Shown in pieces: positions 33,980 to 42,925 of a stretch of 64,000 bases of DNA (the stretch's first letter is position 1; each line of letters opens with the position of its first letter). Location of the stretch: the NCBI RefSeq assembly GCF_002006355.2, contig NZ_CP096980.1, positions 2,170,001-2,234,000 of the forward strand. Reading direction: 5' to 3'. Under the pieces are notes generated by a model. That model had not been told where the DNA came from. It was given only the letters and a program-made list of their open reading frames with translations, and did no database searches. Origin of the DNA: Clostridium felsineum DSM 794. Lineage in GTDB: Bacteria > Bacillota > Clostridia > Clostridiales > Clostridiaceae. Made by a program: the position numbers and the translations under genes.

Positions 33980-36052
33980 GTGGAAGAGAGTAGGAGATTA
34001 AAATTTAATGTTAAAGACAGTAAAGATATTATAGTTTCACTAGCTATTGTAGGAATAGTTATTATGATGATTGTTCCGCTGCCAGCGAAGGTACTTGACT
34101 TTTTTATAGCCTTTAACATTTCTATGTCAGTAATCATAATACTTCTAACTATGTTTATTACAGAAGCACTTCAATTTTCAGTGTTTCCAACATTATTACT
34201 TATAACAACGCTCTTTAGAATTTCTCTTAATATATCCTCTACAAGACTTATTCTCTTAAATGGATATGCGGGAGACATAATAAATGCTTTTGGAAGCTTT
34301 GTTGTTGGGGGAAACTATGTTGTTGGTGTAATTATATTTTTGATAATTATAATAGTACAGTTTGTTGTAATAACCAATGGTTCAGGTAGAGTAGCAGAAG
34401 TTGCAGCTAGATTTACTCTTGATGCAATGCCTGGTAAACAGATGACAATAGATGCAGATCTTAATGCAGGGCTTATTACTGAAGATGAGGCTAAAACTAA
34501 AAGAAAGAATCTTCAGCTTGAAGCAGACTTCTTTGGAGCTATGGATGGTGCTTCTAAGTTTGTAAAGGGAGATGCAGTTTCATCACTTATAATATGTTCA
34601 ATAAATATTATAGGTGGAATTATAATGGGAGTGCTTATGAGAAACTTAAGTATTGGTCAGGCAGCCCAGCAGTATGTAATACTAACAATTGGTGACGGTC
34701 TTGTAAGCCAAATACCAGCTCTGTTAATATCTGTAGCAACAGGTATACTTGTTACAAGAAGTAAAAACAATGAAAATCTTGGTAATGAAATTTTAGGACA
34801 AATAACAGCTTTTCCAAAAGTTTTAGCACTTGCTTGTGTAGTACTTATAACCCTTGCTATCATTCCAGGTTTTCCGCATTTAGTATTTTTGATTCTTGCT
34901 GTTGCAATGGGAGTTTCAGCTTATCTTCTTTTTAGAGATGAAATGTCTCAAAAGATTATAGAAAAGCAGCATGAAAATATGCAGGTTATGGAGCAAGAAA
35001 AGAGAGAACCTGAGAACGTAATGAAACTTATTTCAGTTGAACCAATGGAAATAGAAATAGGTTATGGATTAATTCCTCTTGCAGATGAGAATTCCGGAGG
35101 AGATTTACTACAAAGAATTGCATCAGTAAGAAGGCAATGTGCCATTGAGATGGGAATAGTTGTTCAACCTATAAGAATAAGAGATAATCTTCAACTTAAA
35201 ACAAATGAATATGTTGTTAAAATAAGAGGTACAATAGTATCAAAGGGTGAATTGATGCCTAATATGCTTTTATGCATGGATCCTGCTAACGAAAATGCTG
35301 ATATAAAAGGAATACGAACTGTTGAACCTACATTTGGACTTCCAGCTATGTGGATTAATAAAGATCAAAGAGAAGACGCAGAAATAAGGGGACTTACGGT
35401 AGTAGATCCTACAACAGTAATGATTACACATTTAACAGAGACTGTAAAAGATCATTCTTTCGAGCTTATAGGAAGACAGGAAGTAAAAGAGATTGTGGAG
35501 TCAATGAAAGAAAAGTATTCTGCTGTAGTTGAAGAGCTTATACCAGATTTATTAACTATAGGAGAACTTCAAAAAATTCTGCAAAATCTTTTAAGAGAGA
35601 AGATACCTGTTAAAGATATGGTTACTATAATGGAATGTCTTGCAGATAATTCTAGGAACACAAAAGATATTGAACTTTTAACTGAGTATGTTAGAATGTC
35701 ATTAGGAAGAACTATTTGCGGTAATCTTGTAGATGAAAATAATAGCATAATAGTTGCAACTCTATCACCGGAAGTGGAAAATTTAATTTCTAATAATATT
35801 CAAAAATCATCAGTACAGGGATCATTTCCTGCAATTAGTCCTGATGTAACAACTAATCTTTTGAATTCTATAAAACAAGTTGTAAATACTGTTAATTTTA
35901 ATGATGGGCAACCAGCTATTTTGGTTTCACCTAAGATAAGACCTGCTTTTAGAAAGCTTATTGAGATGGTTTTCCCAGGGGTAGCGGTTCTTTCACTTAA
36001 TGAAATTCCAAATGATATACAGATAAGGACTGAAGGAGTTGTGAGCTTGTAA
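33980..36052 (+). CDS. flhA: Flagellar export gate protein FlhA
   Basis: 690 residues from GTG 33980 (AAGGGTGAT 5-7 bases upstream; an earlier GTG at 33971 overlaps the fliR-flhB stop). The N-terminal half has about eight transmembrane helices with family motifs IVMMIVPLPAKVLDFFIAFN-type start, FPTLLLITTLFRISLNISST and the FHIPEP-type loop FTLDAMPGKQMTIDADLNAG. The C-terminal cytoplasmic half docks chaperone-substrate complexes. It is the largest gate component and is intact. Confidence 0.95.
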   Translation: MEESRRLKFNVKDSKDIIVSLAIVGIVIMMIVPLPAKVLDFFIAFNISMSVIIILLTMFITEALQFSVFPTLLLITTLFRISLNISSTRLILLNGYAGDIINAFGSFVVGGNYVVGVIIFLIIIIVQFVVITNGSGRVAEVAARFTLDAMPGKQMTIDADLNAGLITEDEAKTKRKNLQLEADFFGAMDGASKFVKGDAVSSLIICSINIIGGIIMGVLMRNLSIGQAAQQYVILTIGDGLVSQIPALLISVATGILVTRSKNNENLGNEILGQITAFPKVLALACVVLITLAIIPGFPHLVFLILAVAMGVSAYLLFRDEMSQKIIEKQHENMQVMEQEKREPENVMKLISVEPMEIEIGYGLIPLADENSGGDLLQRIASVRRQCAIEMGIVVQPIRIRDNLQLKTNEYVVKIRGTIVSKGELMPNMLLCMDPANENADIKGIRTVEPTFGLPAMWINKDQREDAEIRGLTVVDPTTVMITHLTETVKDHSFELIGRQEVKEIVESMKEKYSAVVEELIPDLLTIGELQKILQNLLREKIPVKDMVTIMECLADNSRNTKDIELLTEYVRMSLGRTICGNLVDENNSIIVATLSPEVENLISNNIQKSSVQGSFPAISPDVTTNLLNSIKQVVNTVNFNDGQPAILVSPKIRPAFRKLIEMVFPGVAVLSLNEIPNDIQIRTEGVVSL

Positions 36053-37224
36053 TGGTGGTAAAGAAATATATTGTTAAAAGTATGAACGAGGCTATGAGCA
36101 AAATAAAGTATGACCTTGGAAGTGACGCTGTTATAATAAGTCAGAGAAAAGTAAAAAAGCAAGGAATTTTTGGATTTTTTTCACCGAAACTAATAGAAGT
36201 AACAGCAGCAGTTGACAATTCTAGAAGTGCGCAAAAAAGGGAAAAAGTATATGCTAAGCCTCAGTATGCTGAAGACAGTTCTGATTTAAACGAAAGTGTA
36301 GAAGCCTTAAAAAGAGCAATGCAAAAACATGAAGAGACTTCAAGAGTTGAAAAAAGAAAAGTTTTAAATGAAGTAGAAGATAAAAACAGTGAAAATAGAA
36401 TTCTGAGGGAAATGGAAGAAATGAAAAAGCTTATAGGTAACATTTCTTCCTCCAAGGTTGATGAAGAAGAAAAATCTCAAATGGAGTTGAAACTGGAAGA
36501 GGCGGACGTAAATAAAAGATACATAAATGAGATTGTCAAAAGTGTGATGGAGGATAAATCCAATATCGACGAAACTTTAAAACTTAAAAATGCTTTGGAG
36601 AAAAATGTAGAAATTTCCAATACAGAGGAAAAAGGTATAATTACTTTTGTAGGGCCGACAGGTGTTGGGAAAACTACAACAATTGCAAAACTTGCTGGTA
36701 AATTTTCGTTAATTGAGAAAAAAAAAGTTGGGCTTATAACTGTTGATACCTATAGGATTGGTGCAGTAGAACAACTTAAGACCTATGCTGATATCATGAA
36801 TCTTCCTTTTAAAGTAGTTTTAACATTAAAGGAAATGGATGAGGCTATAAAAAGCATGCAGAATTGTGATATAATTTTAGTAGATACTACAGGTAGAAGC
36901 AGTAAAAATAAAATGCAAATTTCAGAACTTAGAGCTTTTGTTAATAAGACAAATAGTTCTAACATAAATTTAGTAATAAGTGCTACTACCAAAAATAGAG
37001 ATTTAGAGGCTATCGTTGATGGTTACAGACAACTTGATTTTCAAAATGTTATAATTACTAAACTTGATGAAACTACTACCTATGGAGCTATAGTTAATAT
37101 ATTAAATTATGCTCATAAGCCTATAAGTTATGTTACTACAGGGCAAAATGTTCCAGATGACATAAGAAGAATATCAAAAGGTGAAATTATAAGCTTGGTG
37201 CTAGGAGAGGATAATGTATGTTAG
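36052..37224 (+). CDS. flhF: Flagellar placement GTPase FlhF (SRP family)
   Basis: 390 residues. An SRP-like GTPase that sets where and how many flagella are built. The start is VVKKYIVKSMNEAMSKIKYD, with a variable basic/acidic linker (about 75-180), then the NG domain: GPTGVGKTT at residues 201-209, GLITVDTYRIGAVEQLKTYA, DIILVDTTGRS and VIITKLDETTTYG. The ATG shares one base with the flhA stop. Its partner flhG follows immediately. Confidence 0.94.
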   Translation: MVVKKYIVKSMNEAMSKIKYDLGSDAVIISQRKVKKQGIFGFFSPKLIEVTAAVDNSRSAQKREKVYAKPQYAEDSSDLNESVEALKRAMQKHEETSRVEKRKVLNEVEDKNSENRILREMEEMKKLIGNISSSKVDEEEKSQMELKLEEADVNKRYINEIVKSVMEDKSNIDETLKLKNALEKNVEISNTEEKGIITFVGPTGVGKTTTIAKLAGKFSLIEKKKVGLITVDTYRIGAVEQLKTYADIMNLPFKVVLTLKEMDEAIKSMQNCDIILVDTTGRSSKNKMQISELRAFVNKTNSSNINLVISATTKNRDLEAIVDGYRQLDFQNVIITKLDETTTYGAIVNILNYAHKPISYVTTGQNVPDDIRRISKGEIISLVLGEDNVC

Positions 37225-38081
37225 ATCAGGCTGAAAGACTTAGAAATATGGCTCTTTCAAAAAACCATGAAAATATCAAAAAAAAGCCTGTAATAATTAC
37301 AGTTACATCTGGTAAAGGCGGAGTAGGAAAAAGTAATTTTGTAGTTAACCTATCCATAACTCTTCAAAAAATGAACAAGAGAGTTTTGATTTTTGATGCT
37401 GATGTTGGAATGGGTAATGATGATATTTTACTAGGTTGTATAGCCAAATATAGTGTGTTTGATGTAATATATAATGATATGAAAATAGAAGATGTAATGG
37501 TAGAAGGACCATTAGGCGTAAAACTCTTGCCTGGGGGATCTGGAATTACTAGATTTAAGGACTTGACAGAAAATCAAATTAATGCCTTTGTTGAAAAACT
37601 GTCTAGCATTGAAGATTTTGATTATATAATAATGGATACAGGTGCTGGGGTAAATAGAAGTGTTTTAGGATTCATATCTTGTTGTGAAGAATTAATAATT
37701 TTAACAACACCTGAACCAACTTCACTCACGGACGCATATAGTCTTTTTAAAGCAGTTGTTCATTTTAATATAAAATCATATGCAAAAGTAATTATAAATA
37801 GAGTAGTTGATAACAAAGAAGGTATAGAGACATATAAAAAATTTGAAAGTGTAGTAAATAAATTTTTAAAGACAAATATAGAATTTTTGGGGAGTGTTTC
37901 TGAGGACTCAAGGCTTATTAGAGCTGTTAGGAAGCAAATACCCTTTGTTGTTGAAAATCCTAATTGTGATGCTGCTAGAGATATAAATCATATAGCGAGT
38001 AAGCTCATTGGAACTACTACCGAAAAAGATAGACTTGGTCTTGACGGTTTATTTAAGAAAATGTTTAAGATTTTTTCATAA
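37218..38081 (+). CDS. flhG: Flagellar number regulator FlhG (MinD-like ATPase)
   Basis: 287 residues. MinD/ParA-type ATPase that counteracts FlhF to control flagellar number. The deviant Walker A is GKGGVGKS at residues 32-39; other motifs are VLIFDADVGMGNDDILLG, YIIMDTGAGVNRSVLGF and LTTPEPTSLTDAYSLFK. The N-terminal DQAERLRNMALSK matches the FlhF-activating motif of FlhG. It overlaps flhF by 7 bases; the C-terminal amphipathic end (LFKKMFKIFS) could bind membrane. Confidence 0.94.
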   Translation: MLDQAERLRNMALSKNHENIKKKPVIITVTSGKGGVGKSNFVVNLSITLQKMNKRVLIFDADVGMGNDDILLGCIAKYSVFDVIYNDMKIEDVMVEGPLGVKLLPGGSGITRFKDLTENQINAFVEKLSSIEDFDYIIMDTGAGVNRSVLGFISCCEELIILTTPEPTSLTDAYSLFKAVVHFNIKSYAKVIINRVVDNKEGIETYKKFESVVNKFLKTNIEFLGSVSEDSRLIRAVRKQIPFVVENPNCDAARDINHIASKLIGTTTEKDRLGLDGLFKKMFKIFS

Positions 38082-38093
38082 GGAGTTGTGGTT

Positions 38094-38765
38094 ATGAGTG
38101 ACCTTGGTTTTATAGCTATTAATGACAAATGTGAAATTGTAGTAGATGACGAAATTTATAAAAGTAATATACAGGGAATTGAAGATAAATATATTGCTAT
38201 AAGTATGCCAATAAATAACGGTACTTATGCCATTATGCATAAGGGGGATATAGCAGAAGTTTGGTGTTACCACAATAAGCAAGTTTATTCTTTTACATCT
38301 ACTGTTATAGATAGAAAAAAAGAAGATAAAATAAAATTAGTATTAATATCAAAACCAAATTCTAAAGATGTAAAAAGGGTACAGAGAAGAAGAAATTTTA
38401 GAGTTGAATTGATTGAAAATATAAGGTATAAAATATTAAATAAAAGTGTAGCAGAAGAGGAAGCTAAGGAACTAAAAAATGGTTCCGTGCAAGAACTCTC
38501 AAATGGATACATGGTTGATTTAAGCGGTGGAGGATTAAAAATACGTATAAAGGAAAAGCCCAATATAGGAGATAGTATTTTTGTAAATTTACCTGTTGGT
38601 GATGAAAAAGTGTTTTTAATAAGTACATGCGTTAGGGCAATTAGAGAATTAAATGGTGAATATTTATGTGGACTTGAATTTGATGATGATGTAGATGAAA
38701 AAGTAAGAGAACACATAATAAATTATACTTTCAATATAATGAGAAAGCACATGAAAAAAGGATAG
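38094..38765 (+). CDS. PilZ-domain flagellar brake protein (YcgR-like)
   Basis: 223 residues from ATG 38094 (AGGAG 8 bases upstream; the in-frame GTG at 38088 overlaps the ribosome site). N-terminal YcgR-type beta domain (1-95), then the PilZ domain: RVQRRRNFRVEL contains the RRxxR cyclic-di-GMP-binding arm, and MVDLSGGGLKIRI is the D-x-S-x-x-G partner motif. YcgR-like proteins bind cyclic di-GMP and slow or redirect the motor. Placement inside the flagellar operon supports a motility role. Confidence 0.87.
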   Translation: MSDLGFIAINDKCEIVVDDEIYKSNIQGIEDKYIAISMPINNGTYAIMHKGDIAEVWCYHNKQVYSFTSTVIDRKKEDKIKLVLISKPNSKDVKRVQRRRNFRVELIENIRYKILNKSVAEEEAKELKNGSVQELSNGYMVDLSGGGLKIRIKEKPNIGDSIFVNLPVGDEKVFLISTCVRAIRELNGEYLCGLEFDDDVDEKVREHIINYTFNIMRKHMKKG

Positions 38766-38779
38766 GGAGGATTTTTTAT

Positions 38780-39505
38780 ATGGCAATAGATGGGATTGTA
38801 GATGATAGAGAGGCTGTAATAAAAAAATATATACCACTTGTTAAGTATATTGCTTCAAGGGTAATAATTGGTAAGAGTAAGTATATAGAGTATGAAGATT
38901 TGGTAGGTTATGGCATGATAGGACTTATGGATGCCTTAAAGAAGTTTGATCATAGTAAAGGAATGAAGTTTTCAACATATTCATCTATAAGAATAAAGGG
39001 AGCTATGATAGACGAATTAAGAAAGAATAGTCCTATCTCTAAGGGAGCTATGGACAAGCTAAATAAGTATAATTTAGTAGTTGAAAGATTAGAAAAAGAA
39101 TTATGTAGAGAACCAACAGAGTTAGAAATTGCAAGTGGTCTTGGTATTGAAAGAAAAGAAGTTGGTGAAATTGAAGGGTACATTAACTATATATCAGTTG
39201 TATCTCTAGAAGATTTAATATTTTCAGAGGATGATGATATGCCTTTAATAGGAACTATAGAAGATGAAAAAAGTCCAAGTCCTGAGAAAAACTTAGAGGA
39301 AAAAGAAGAGATTGAGTATCTTGCAAAGGGTATAGAGCTTCTTAATGAGAAAGATAGAATGGTTTTATCATTATATTATTATGAAGAATTAACTTTAAAG
39401 CAAATAGGAAATATTCTAAGTGTATCAGAATCAAGAGTTTGTCAGCTTCATACTAGGGCTATAATGCACCTTAAAAAAGCGCTTAAAAAATTAAAATATG
39501 AATAA
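38780..39505 (+). CDS. fliA: Flagellar RNA polymerase sigma factor (FliA/SigD/WhiG family)
   Basis: 241 residues. Directs RNA polymerase to late flagellar promoters such as that before the flagellin gene in this window. Region 2: YIASRVIIGKSKYIEYEDLV, GYGMIGLMDALKKFD, KFSTYSSIRIKGAMIDELRK; region 3: KELCREPTELEIASGLGI; region 4: LNEKDRMVLSLYYYEELTLK and ILSVSESRVCQLHTRAI. All regions of the family are present. No FlgM anti-sigma gene is visible here. Confidence 0.95.
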   Translation: MAIDGIVDDREAVIKKYIPLVKYIASRVIIGKSKYIEYEDLVGYGMIGLMDALKKFDHSKGMKFSTYSSIRIKGAMIDELRKNSPISKGAMDKLNKYNLVVERLEKELCREPTELEIASGLGIERKEVGEIEGYINYISVVSLEDLIFSEDDDMPLIGTIEDEKSPSPEKNLEEKEEIEYLAKGIELLNEKDRMVLSLYYYEELTLKQIGNILSVSESRVCQLHTRAIMHLKKALKKLKYE

Positions 39506-39520
39506 TTTGGAGTTGATTTA

Positions 39521-39964
39521 ATGGCAGGAATTATTTTGATATTTATAGGGATTATTCTTATTGGTATAAATATAAAGGCAATAAAAAATGATACTTCTTT
39601 TGAAGCAAGTTTTGACAATCAGATTAAGAACACAGACAAATATGATTTAGAAATAGGAAAACTGAGACAAGAATTTGCAGAGACAATTTTAGAAATGCAG
39701 CAAGAAATAGATAGACTTAATAATGATGATTCAAATAAGTATAAAAATAATGAAAAAATAGACGATAATGAACGTAAGGCTCAGAATACAAGCATAAATG
39801 TTGTAATCGATGATAAACAAAATGTTATAGAAGAAAATGAGAATGAAAAAATAGGAAATGTAAGAAAGCTTTTTAAGGAAGGAAATACAGTGGATGAGAT
39901 ATCAGAAAAGCTAGATTTGGGAAAGGGTGAGGTATTATTAATTCAAAAATTGTACACAAACTAA
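39521..39964 (+). CDS. SwrB-like membrane protein downstream of sigD (DUF6115-like)
   Basis: 147 residues. One N-terminal transmembrane helix (AGIILIFIGIILIGINIKAI), then a coiled coil (LEIGKLRQEFAETILEMQQE), a polar linker and a C-terminal helix-turn-helix-like end (VRKLFKEGNTVDEISEKLDL). This layout and the position directly after sigD match SwrB of Bacillus subtilis, which promotes assembly of the basal body export apparatus. Sequence similarity is too low for a firm symbol. It overlaps the small membrane gene that follows. Confidence 0.65.
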   Translation: MAGIILIFIGIILIGINIKAIKNDTSFEASFDNQIKNTDKYDLEIGKLRQEFAETILEMQQEIDRLNNDDSNKYKNNEKIDDNERKAQNTSINVVIDDKQNVIEENENEKIGNVRKLFKEGNTVDEISEKLDLGKGEVLLIQKLYTN

Positions 39965-40146
39965 AATCAGCTTTTGCAATTATATGTGATAGAAAAATAC
40001 TTTTTGGTATAGGTGTAGGAATGATTATATCTACATTCTTCATGTACACTGTTAAAATTGGTAACTCTATGTCCAAAGGTCAAATAGAACAAAAAGCATA
40101 TTCTTATGGGATGAAATATCCAACAGATATGAAGGTAAGTAAATAA
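39934..40146 (+). CDS. Small membrane protein, probable non-ATG start
   Basis: Open frame of up to 70 residues ending at TAA 40144-40146, in a gap otherwise left empty. It reads a basic N-terminus, one transmembrane helix (ILFGIGVGMIISTFFMYTV) and a soluble end (MSKGQIEQKAYSYGMKYPTD). The helix and the K/R residues before it are in frame from 39934, but that stretch has no ATG, GTG or TTG; ATT at 39934 or 39937 lies just after AGGGTGAGG. The only ATG choice (40021) would cut the helix in half. Small proteins of this type, with an I-E-x-x-A-x-x-x-G-M-x-Y-P ending, are common in clostridia; function unknown. Confidence 0.55.
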   Translation: MINSKIVHKLKSAFAIICDRKILFGIGVGMIISTFFMYTVKIGNSMSKGQIEQKAYSYGMKYPTDMKVSK

Positions 40147-40162
40147 TAAAGGAAGTGGTTAT

Positions 40163-40939
40163 ATGGTAAGAGGGCTTTATACTGCTGTAACCGGAATGGT
40201 AGTTCAAGAAGCAAAGCAGGATGTAATAAGTAATAACCTTGCAAATACAAATACGGTTGGTTTTAAAAGTGATAGTTTGTCATCTCAATCATTTGAAGAT
40301 GTACTTATTCAAAATTATTCTAAGAGGGAGAATGGTACTCCAACTAGAACAATTTTAGGAAATCTTAATTTAGGATCTAAAATAAATGATACAGCTACAA
40401 ATTTTTCAGGTGGAAATATACAAACAACCAATAGTGATACAGATTTTGCAATAGAGGGAAGAGGATTTTTTACTGTTAGAAAAAATAATGGCTCAGATCA
40501 AAATTATTATACAAGAAATGGACATTTTCATGTAAACTCAGGGGGATATCTTCTTGATGATAATGGTGATTATATAATGGGAACTAATTTAGCAACTAAT
40601 ACTACTGAACCAATGAATCTAGGTAAGGGAAGTGTTGATTGCGATCCATATGGTAATGTAAGCGTTAACGGACAGGCTAAATATAAATTTAATTTTGTTG
40701 ACTTTAACGATTATACGAAATTAAAGAAAATTGGTGATAATCTTTTTCAGGGAGATAACCCTACTCAAAATTTTAATGCTAGTGTAGAAAATAAAGCTTT
40801 GGAATCATCCAATGTAAATGTCATGAAGGGAATAACTGACATGATGACTACAATGAGGGTGTTTGAAAGTAATCAAAAAACAGTCCAATCTATTGATGAG
40901 ACTGTTGGAAAAGCTGTAAATGAAGTAGGAAAGGTTTAA
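40163..40939 (+). CDS. flgF: Flagellar rod protein, FlgF-like (FlhO/FlgF group)
   Basis: 258 residues. Basal-body rod family: N-terminal VRGLYTAVTGMVVQEAKQDV with SNNLANTNTVGFKS, central FAIEGRGFFTVR and YYTRNGHFHVNSGGYLLDDN, and C-terminal LESSNVNVMKGITDMMTTMR. The ALYTAxxGM-like start favours FlgF over FlgG. It should form the proximal rod. ATG 40163 after AAAGGAAGTGG. Confidence 0.85.
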   Translation: MVRGLYTAVTGMVVQEAKQDVISNNLANTNTVGFKSDSLSSQSFEDVLIQNYSKRENGTPTRTILGNLNLGSKINDTATNFSGGNIQTTNSDTDFAIEGRGFFTVRKNNGSDQNYYTRNGHFHVNSGGYLLDDNGDYIMGTNLATNTTEPMNLGKGSVDCDPYGNVSVNGQAKYKFNFVDFNDYTKLKKIGDNLFQGDNPTQNFNASVENKALESSNVNVMKGITDMMTTMRVFESNQKTVQSIDETVGKAVNEVGKV

Positions 40940-40965
40940 TGGAAGTTTAAAGGGGTGTAAGAATT

Positions 40966-41736
40966 ATGTTTAGAATTATGTGGAATGGTGTAAGTGGTAT
41001 GGCAGCAGAGCAAGAGAAGCTTGATGCTATATCCAATAACTTAGCCAATATGACCACTACAGGATATAAAAGTGAGACTGTTGGATTTAGTGATTTATTA
41101 TATGAAACATTAAACAGAAATGGTTATCCAAGAGTTGAGAACGATAATAATCGATATACTGGAGCAGGAGTTAAGGCTGATGAGTGGATTAGAGATGGAT
41201 CTCAAGGATCATTAGCTCCAAGTGATTCTAAAACAGCATTAGCTATTGATGGAAGTGGATATTTTAGAGTTACCATGCCAAATGGAAGTAAAGCATATGA
41301 AAGAGCAGGAAGCTTTAGTGTAAATCCTAATGGAAAAATAGTTGATCCAAATGGAAATTATTTAGATATTGATTATAGTGTGGATCCTAATACCTTTAAG
41401 TTTACTTCAGATAATGTTGTTGTGACTCAAGATGGTACTGTAGGCATTGATAATGGACAAAGTACAACAAATGTTGGAAAAATAAATATATATGATGTTA
41501 CGGGCAGTGATTCTATGATGTCTGCTGGAAACAGTTTGTTTGTACCTAAACCTGGAGTACAGGTATTCCAAAATAATAAGGCATCAATATATCAAAACTA
41601 TTTGGAAAACTCAAATGTTGATTTGGGAACAGAAATGACAGATATGATAACTGCGCAGAGAGCATATCAGTTAAACTCAAAGAGCTTAGAGACAGGCGAT
41701 AATATGTGGAGTATTGTAAATAATATGAAAAGATAA
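40966..41736 (+). CDS. flgG: Flagellar rod protein, FlgG-like
   Basis: 256 residues. Distal-rod family: FRIMWNGVSGMAAEQEKLDA, SNNLANMTTTGYKS, FSDLLYETL (typical of FlgG), ALAIDGSGYFRVTMPNGSKA and the C-terminal YLENSNVDLGTEMTDMITAQ. Paired with the FlgF-like gene 26 bases upstream, as in Bacillus flhO-flhP. It is the last gene of the flagellar operon and is followed at once by a strong terminator. Confidence 0.88.
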   Translation: MFRIMWNGVSGMAAEQEKLDAISNNLANMTTTGYKSETVGFSDLLYETLNRNGYPRVENDNNRYTGAGVKADEWIRDGSQGSLAPSDSKTALAIDGSGYFRVTMPNGSKAYERAGSFSVNPNGKIVDPNGNYLDIDYSVDPNTFKFTSDNVVVTQDGTVGIDNGQSTTNVGKINIYDVTGSDSMMSAGNSLFVPKPGVQVFQNNKASIYQNYLENSNVDLGTEMTDMITAQRAYQLNSKSLETGDNMWSIVNNMKR

Positions 41737-41762
41737 AAAAAAGCACTTATGTGCTTTTTTTT
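41735..41762. terminator. Strong bidirectional terminator between flgG and ppaC
   Basis: Perfect 12-base-pair stem, eight A plus GCAC pairing with GTGC plus eight T, around a TTAT loop. The A and T runs make it work for both converging genes; its right end touches the ppaC stop codon. Confidence 0.92.
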
Positions 41763-42693
41763 ATTTTGCTTCTATTGCAGAAGTTAGTGGTGGTATTACT
41801 TGTTTTTTTCTTGATAATATACCAGGAACATATACTGAATTATCTTTAAGTTCAACATTAAAAGCTTTATTTACAATAGCAGTATCTTCTCCAGTAGCTA
41901 TTAAAAGTGAGCCTTCTTTTATAATATCTGTAAGAAGTAAAAGTACTACATTAAAGCTTTCATCCTTAACTTTTTTATCCATATAAGCTAACATATCTTT
42001 TTTGTATTCATCAAAGCCTTCTATATCCATAGTTGTAACTTGAGAAACGCCTACTTTCTTATCTCCAAGATTAAACACTTTATAATCACTATTAAATATT
42101 TCTTCAACTGTTTTACCCTTTAGGGAAGTACCTGCTTTGAACATTTCTGAAGCATATTTTTCAGGATCTATATCTGCTATTTCAGCTAGCTTTTTTAAAA
42201 CCTCTTTATCTCTATCTGTAGTAGTAGGAGATCTAAATAAAAGCGTATCTGATATTATAGCAGAGCACATAAGTCCAGCTGCTTCTTTTGAAGGGGTAAT
42301 TCCCTTTTCGAAATACATTGAGCCTATTATTGTACTTGAACAACCTACGGGTTCATTTCTGAAGAATATAGGATAGCTTGTTTGAATGTCTGCTATTCTA
42401 TGATGATCTATTATCTCAAGTAAGTGTAAAGCTTCTAGATTATCTATAGATTGAGATCTTTCATTATGATCTACCAATATTAAGTCTTGATTTTCAGATA
42501 AATTTTCTACTAATTTAGGTGCATCAACTTTAAAGTAGTCAAGTGCAAATTGTGTTTCACGGCTTACATTTCCAAGTCTTGCTGGAACAGTGTTAAAGCC
42601 TAGTTTGTTTTTTAATTCTGAATATGCTATTGCTGAACATATTGAATCTGTGTCTGGATTCTTATGTCCAGATATGTAAATGATATTTTCCAT
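41761..42693 (-). CDS. ppaC: Manganese-dependent inorganic pyrophosphatase (DHH family)
   Basis: 310 residues from the ATG at 42693, which follows AGAAGGGATG; upstream in-frame codons add an atypical leader and were not used. Family II pyrophosphatase: hydrolyses pyrophosphate in the cytoplasm. Motifs: IYISGHKNPDTDSICSAIAY (metal ligands), LVDHNERSQS, the signature DHHRIAD, and the C-terminal substrate-binding LSRKKQVIPPLTSAIEA. The length matches the short form without CBS regulatory domains. A promoter match lies about 100 bases upstream. Confidence 0.95.
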   Translation of the reverse strand: MENIIYISGHKNPDTDSICSAIAYSELKNKLGFNTVPARLGNVSRETQFALDYFKVDAPKLVENLSENQDLILVDHNERSQSIDNLEALHLLEIIDHHRIADIQTSYPIFFRNEPVGCSSTIIGSMYFEKGITPSKEAAGLMCSAIISDTLLFRSPTTTDRDKEVLKKLAEIADIDPEKYASEMFKAGTSLKGKTVEEIFNSDYKVFNLGDKKVGVSQVTTMDIEGFDEYKKDMLAYMDKKVKDESFNVVLLLLTDIIKEGSLLIATGEDTAIVNKAFNVELKDNSVYVPGILSRKKQVIPPLTSAIEAK

Positions 42694-42791
42694 TTTTAAA
42701 CATCCCTTCTCTTGGTGTAATATAGAAAAACCAAAGCACACGTTAATATATTGAAACTACTAAACATACGTATAAACCTTAGTCTTTCTAT

Positions 42792-42820
42792 ATTTTATAA
42801 TTTTAATCGTAAATTGTAAA
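42792..42820 (-). promoter_or_regulatory. Putative vegetative promoter of ppaC
   Basis: Reading the minus strand: TTTACA, a 17-base spacer, TAAAAT. Five of six matches at each element to TTGACA/TATAAT, in the 232-base gap before the divergently transcribed ATPase gene. On the plus strand this gap shows only a loose TATATA-type element near 42890. Confidence 0.5.
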
Positions 42821-42925
42821 GTATTAATAATGGAATAAAATGCGTAATAATTTCTGTGCGTTTAAGCATAAAGTGTAAAAGTAGGTAGTATATAAATTAT
42901 ATAGTTTACAATGAGGGGTGATAAA

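Noticed and set aside
41761..42741. Longer start for ppaC (16 extra residues)
   Set aside because: The extension is cysteine-rich and unlike the family; ATG 42693 has the ribosome site and gives the standard pyrophosphatase N-terminus.
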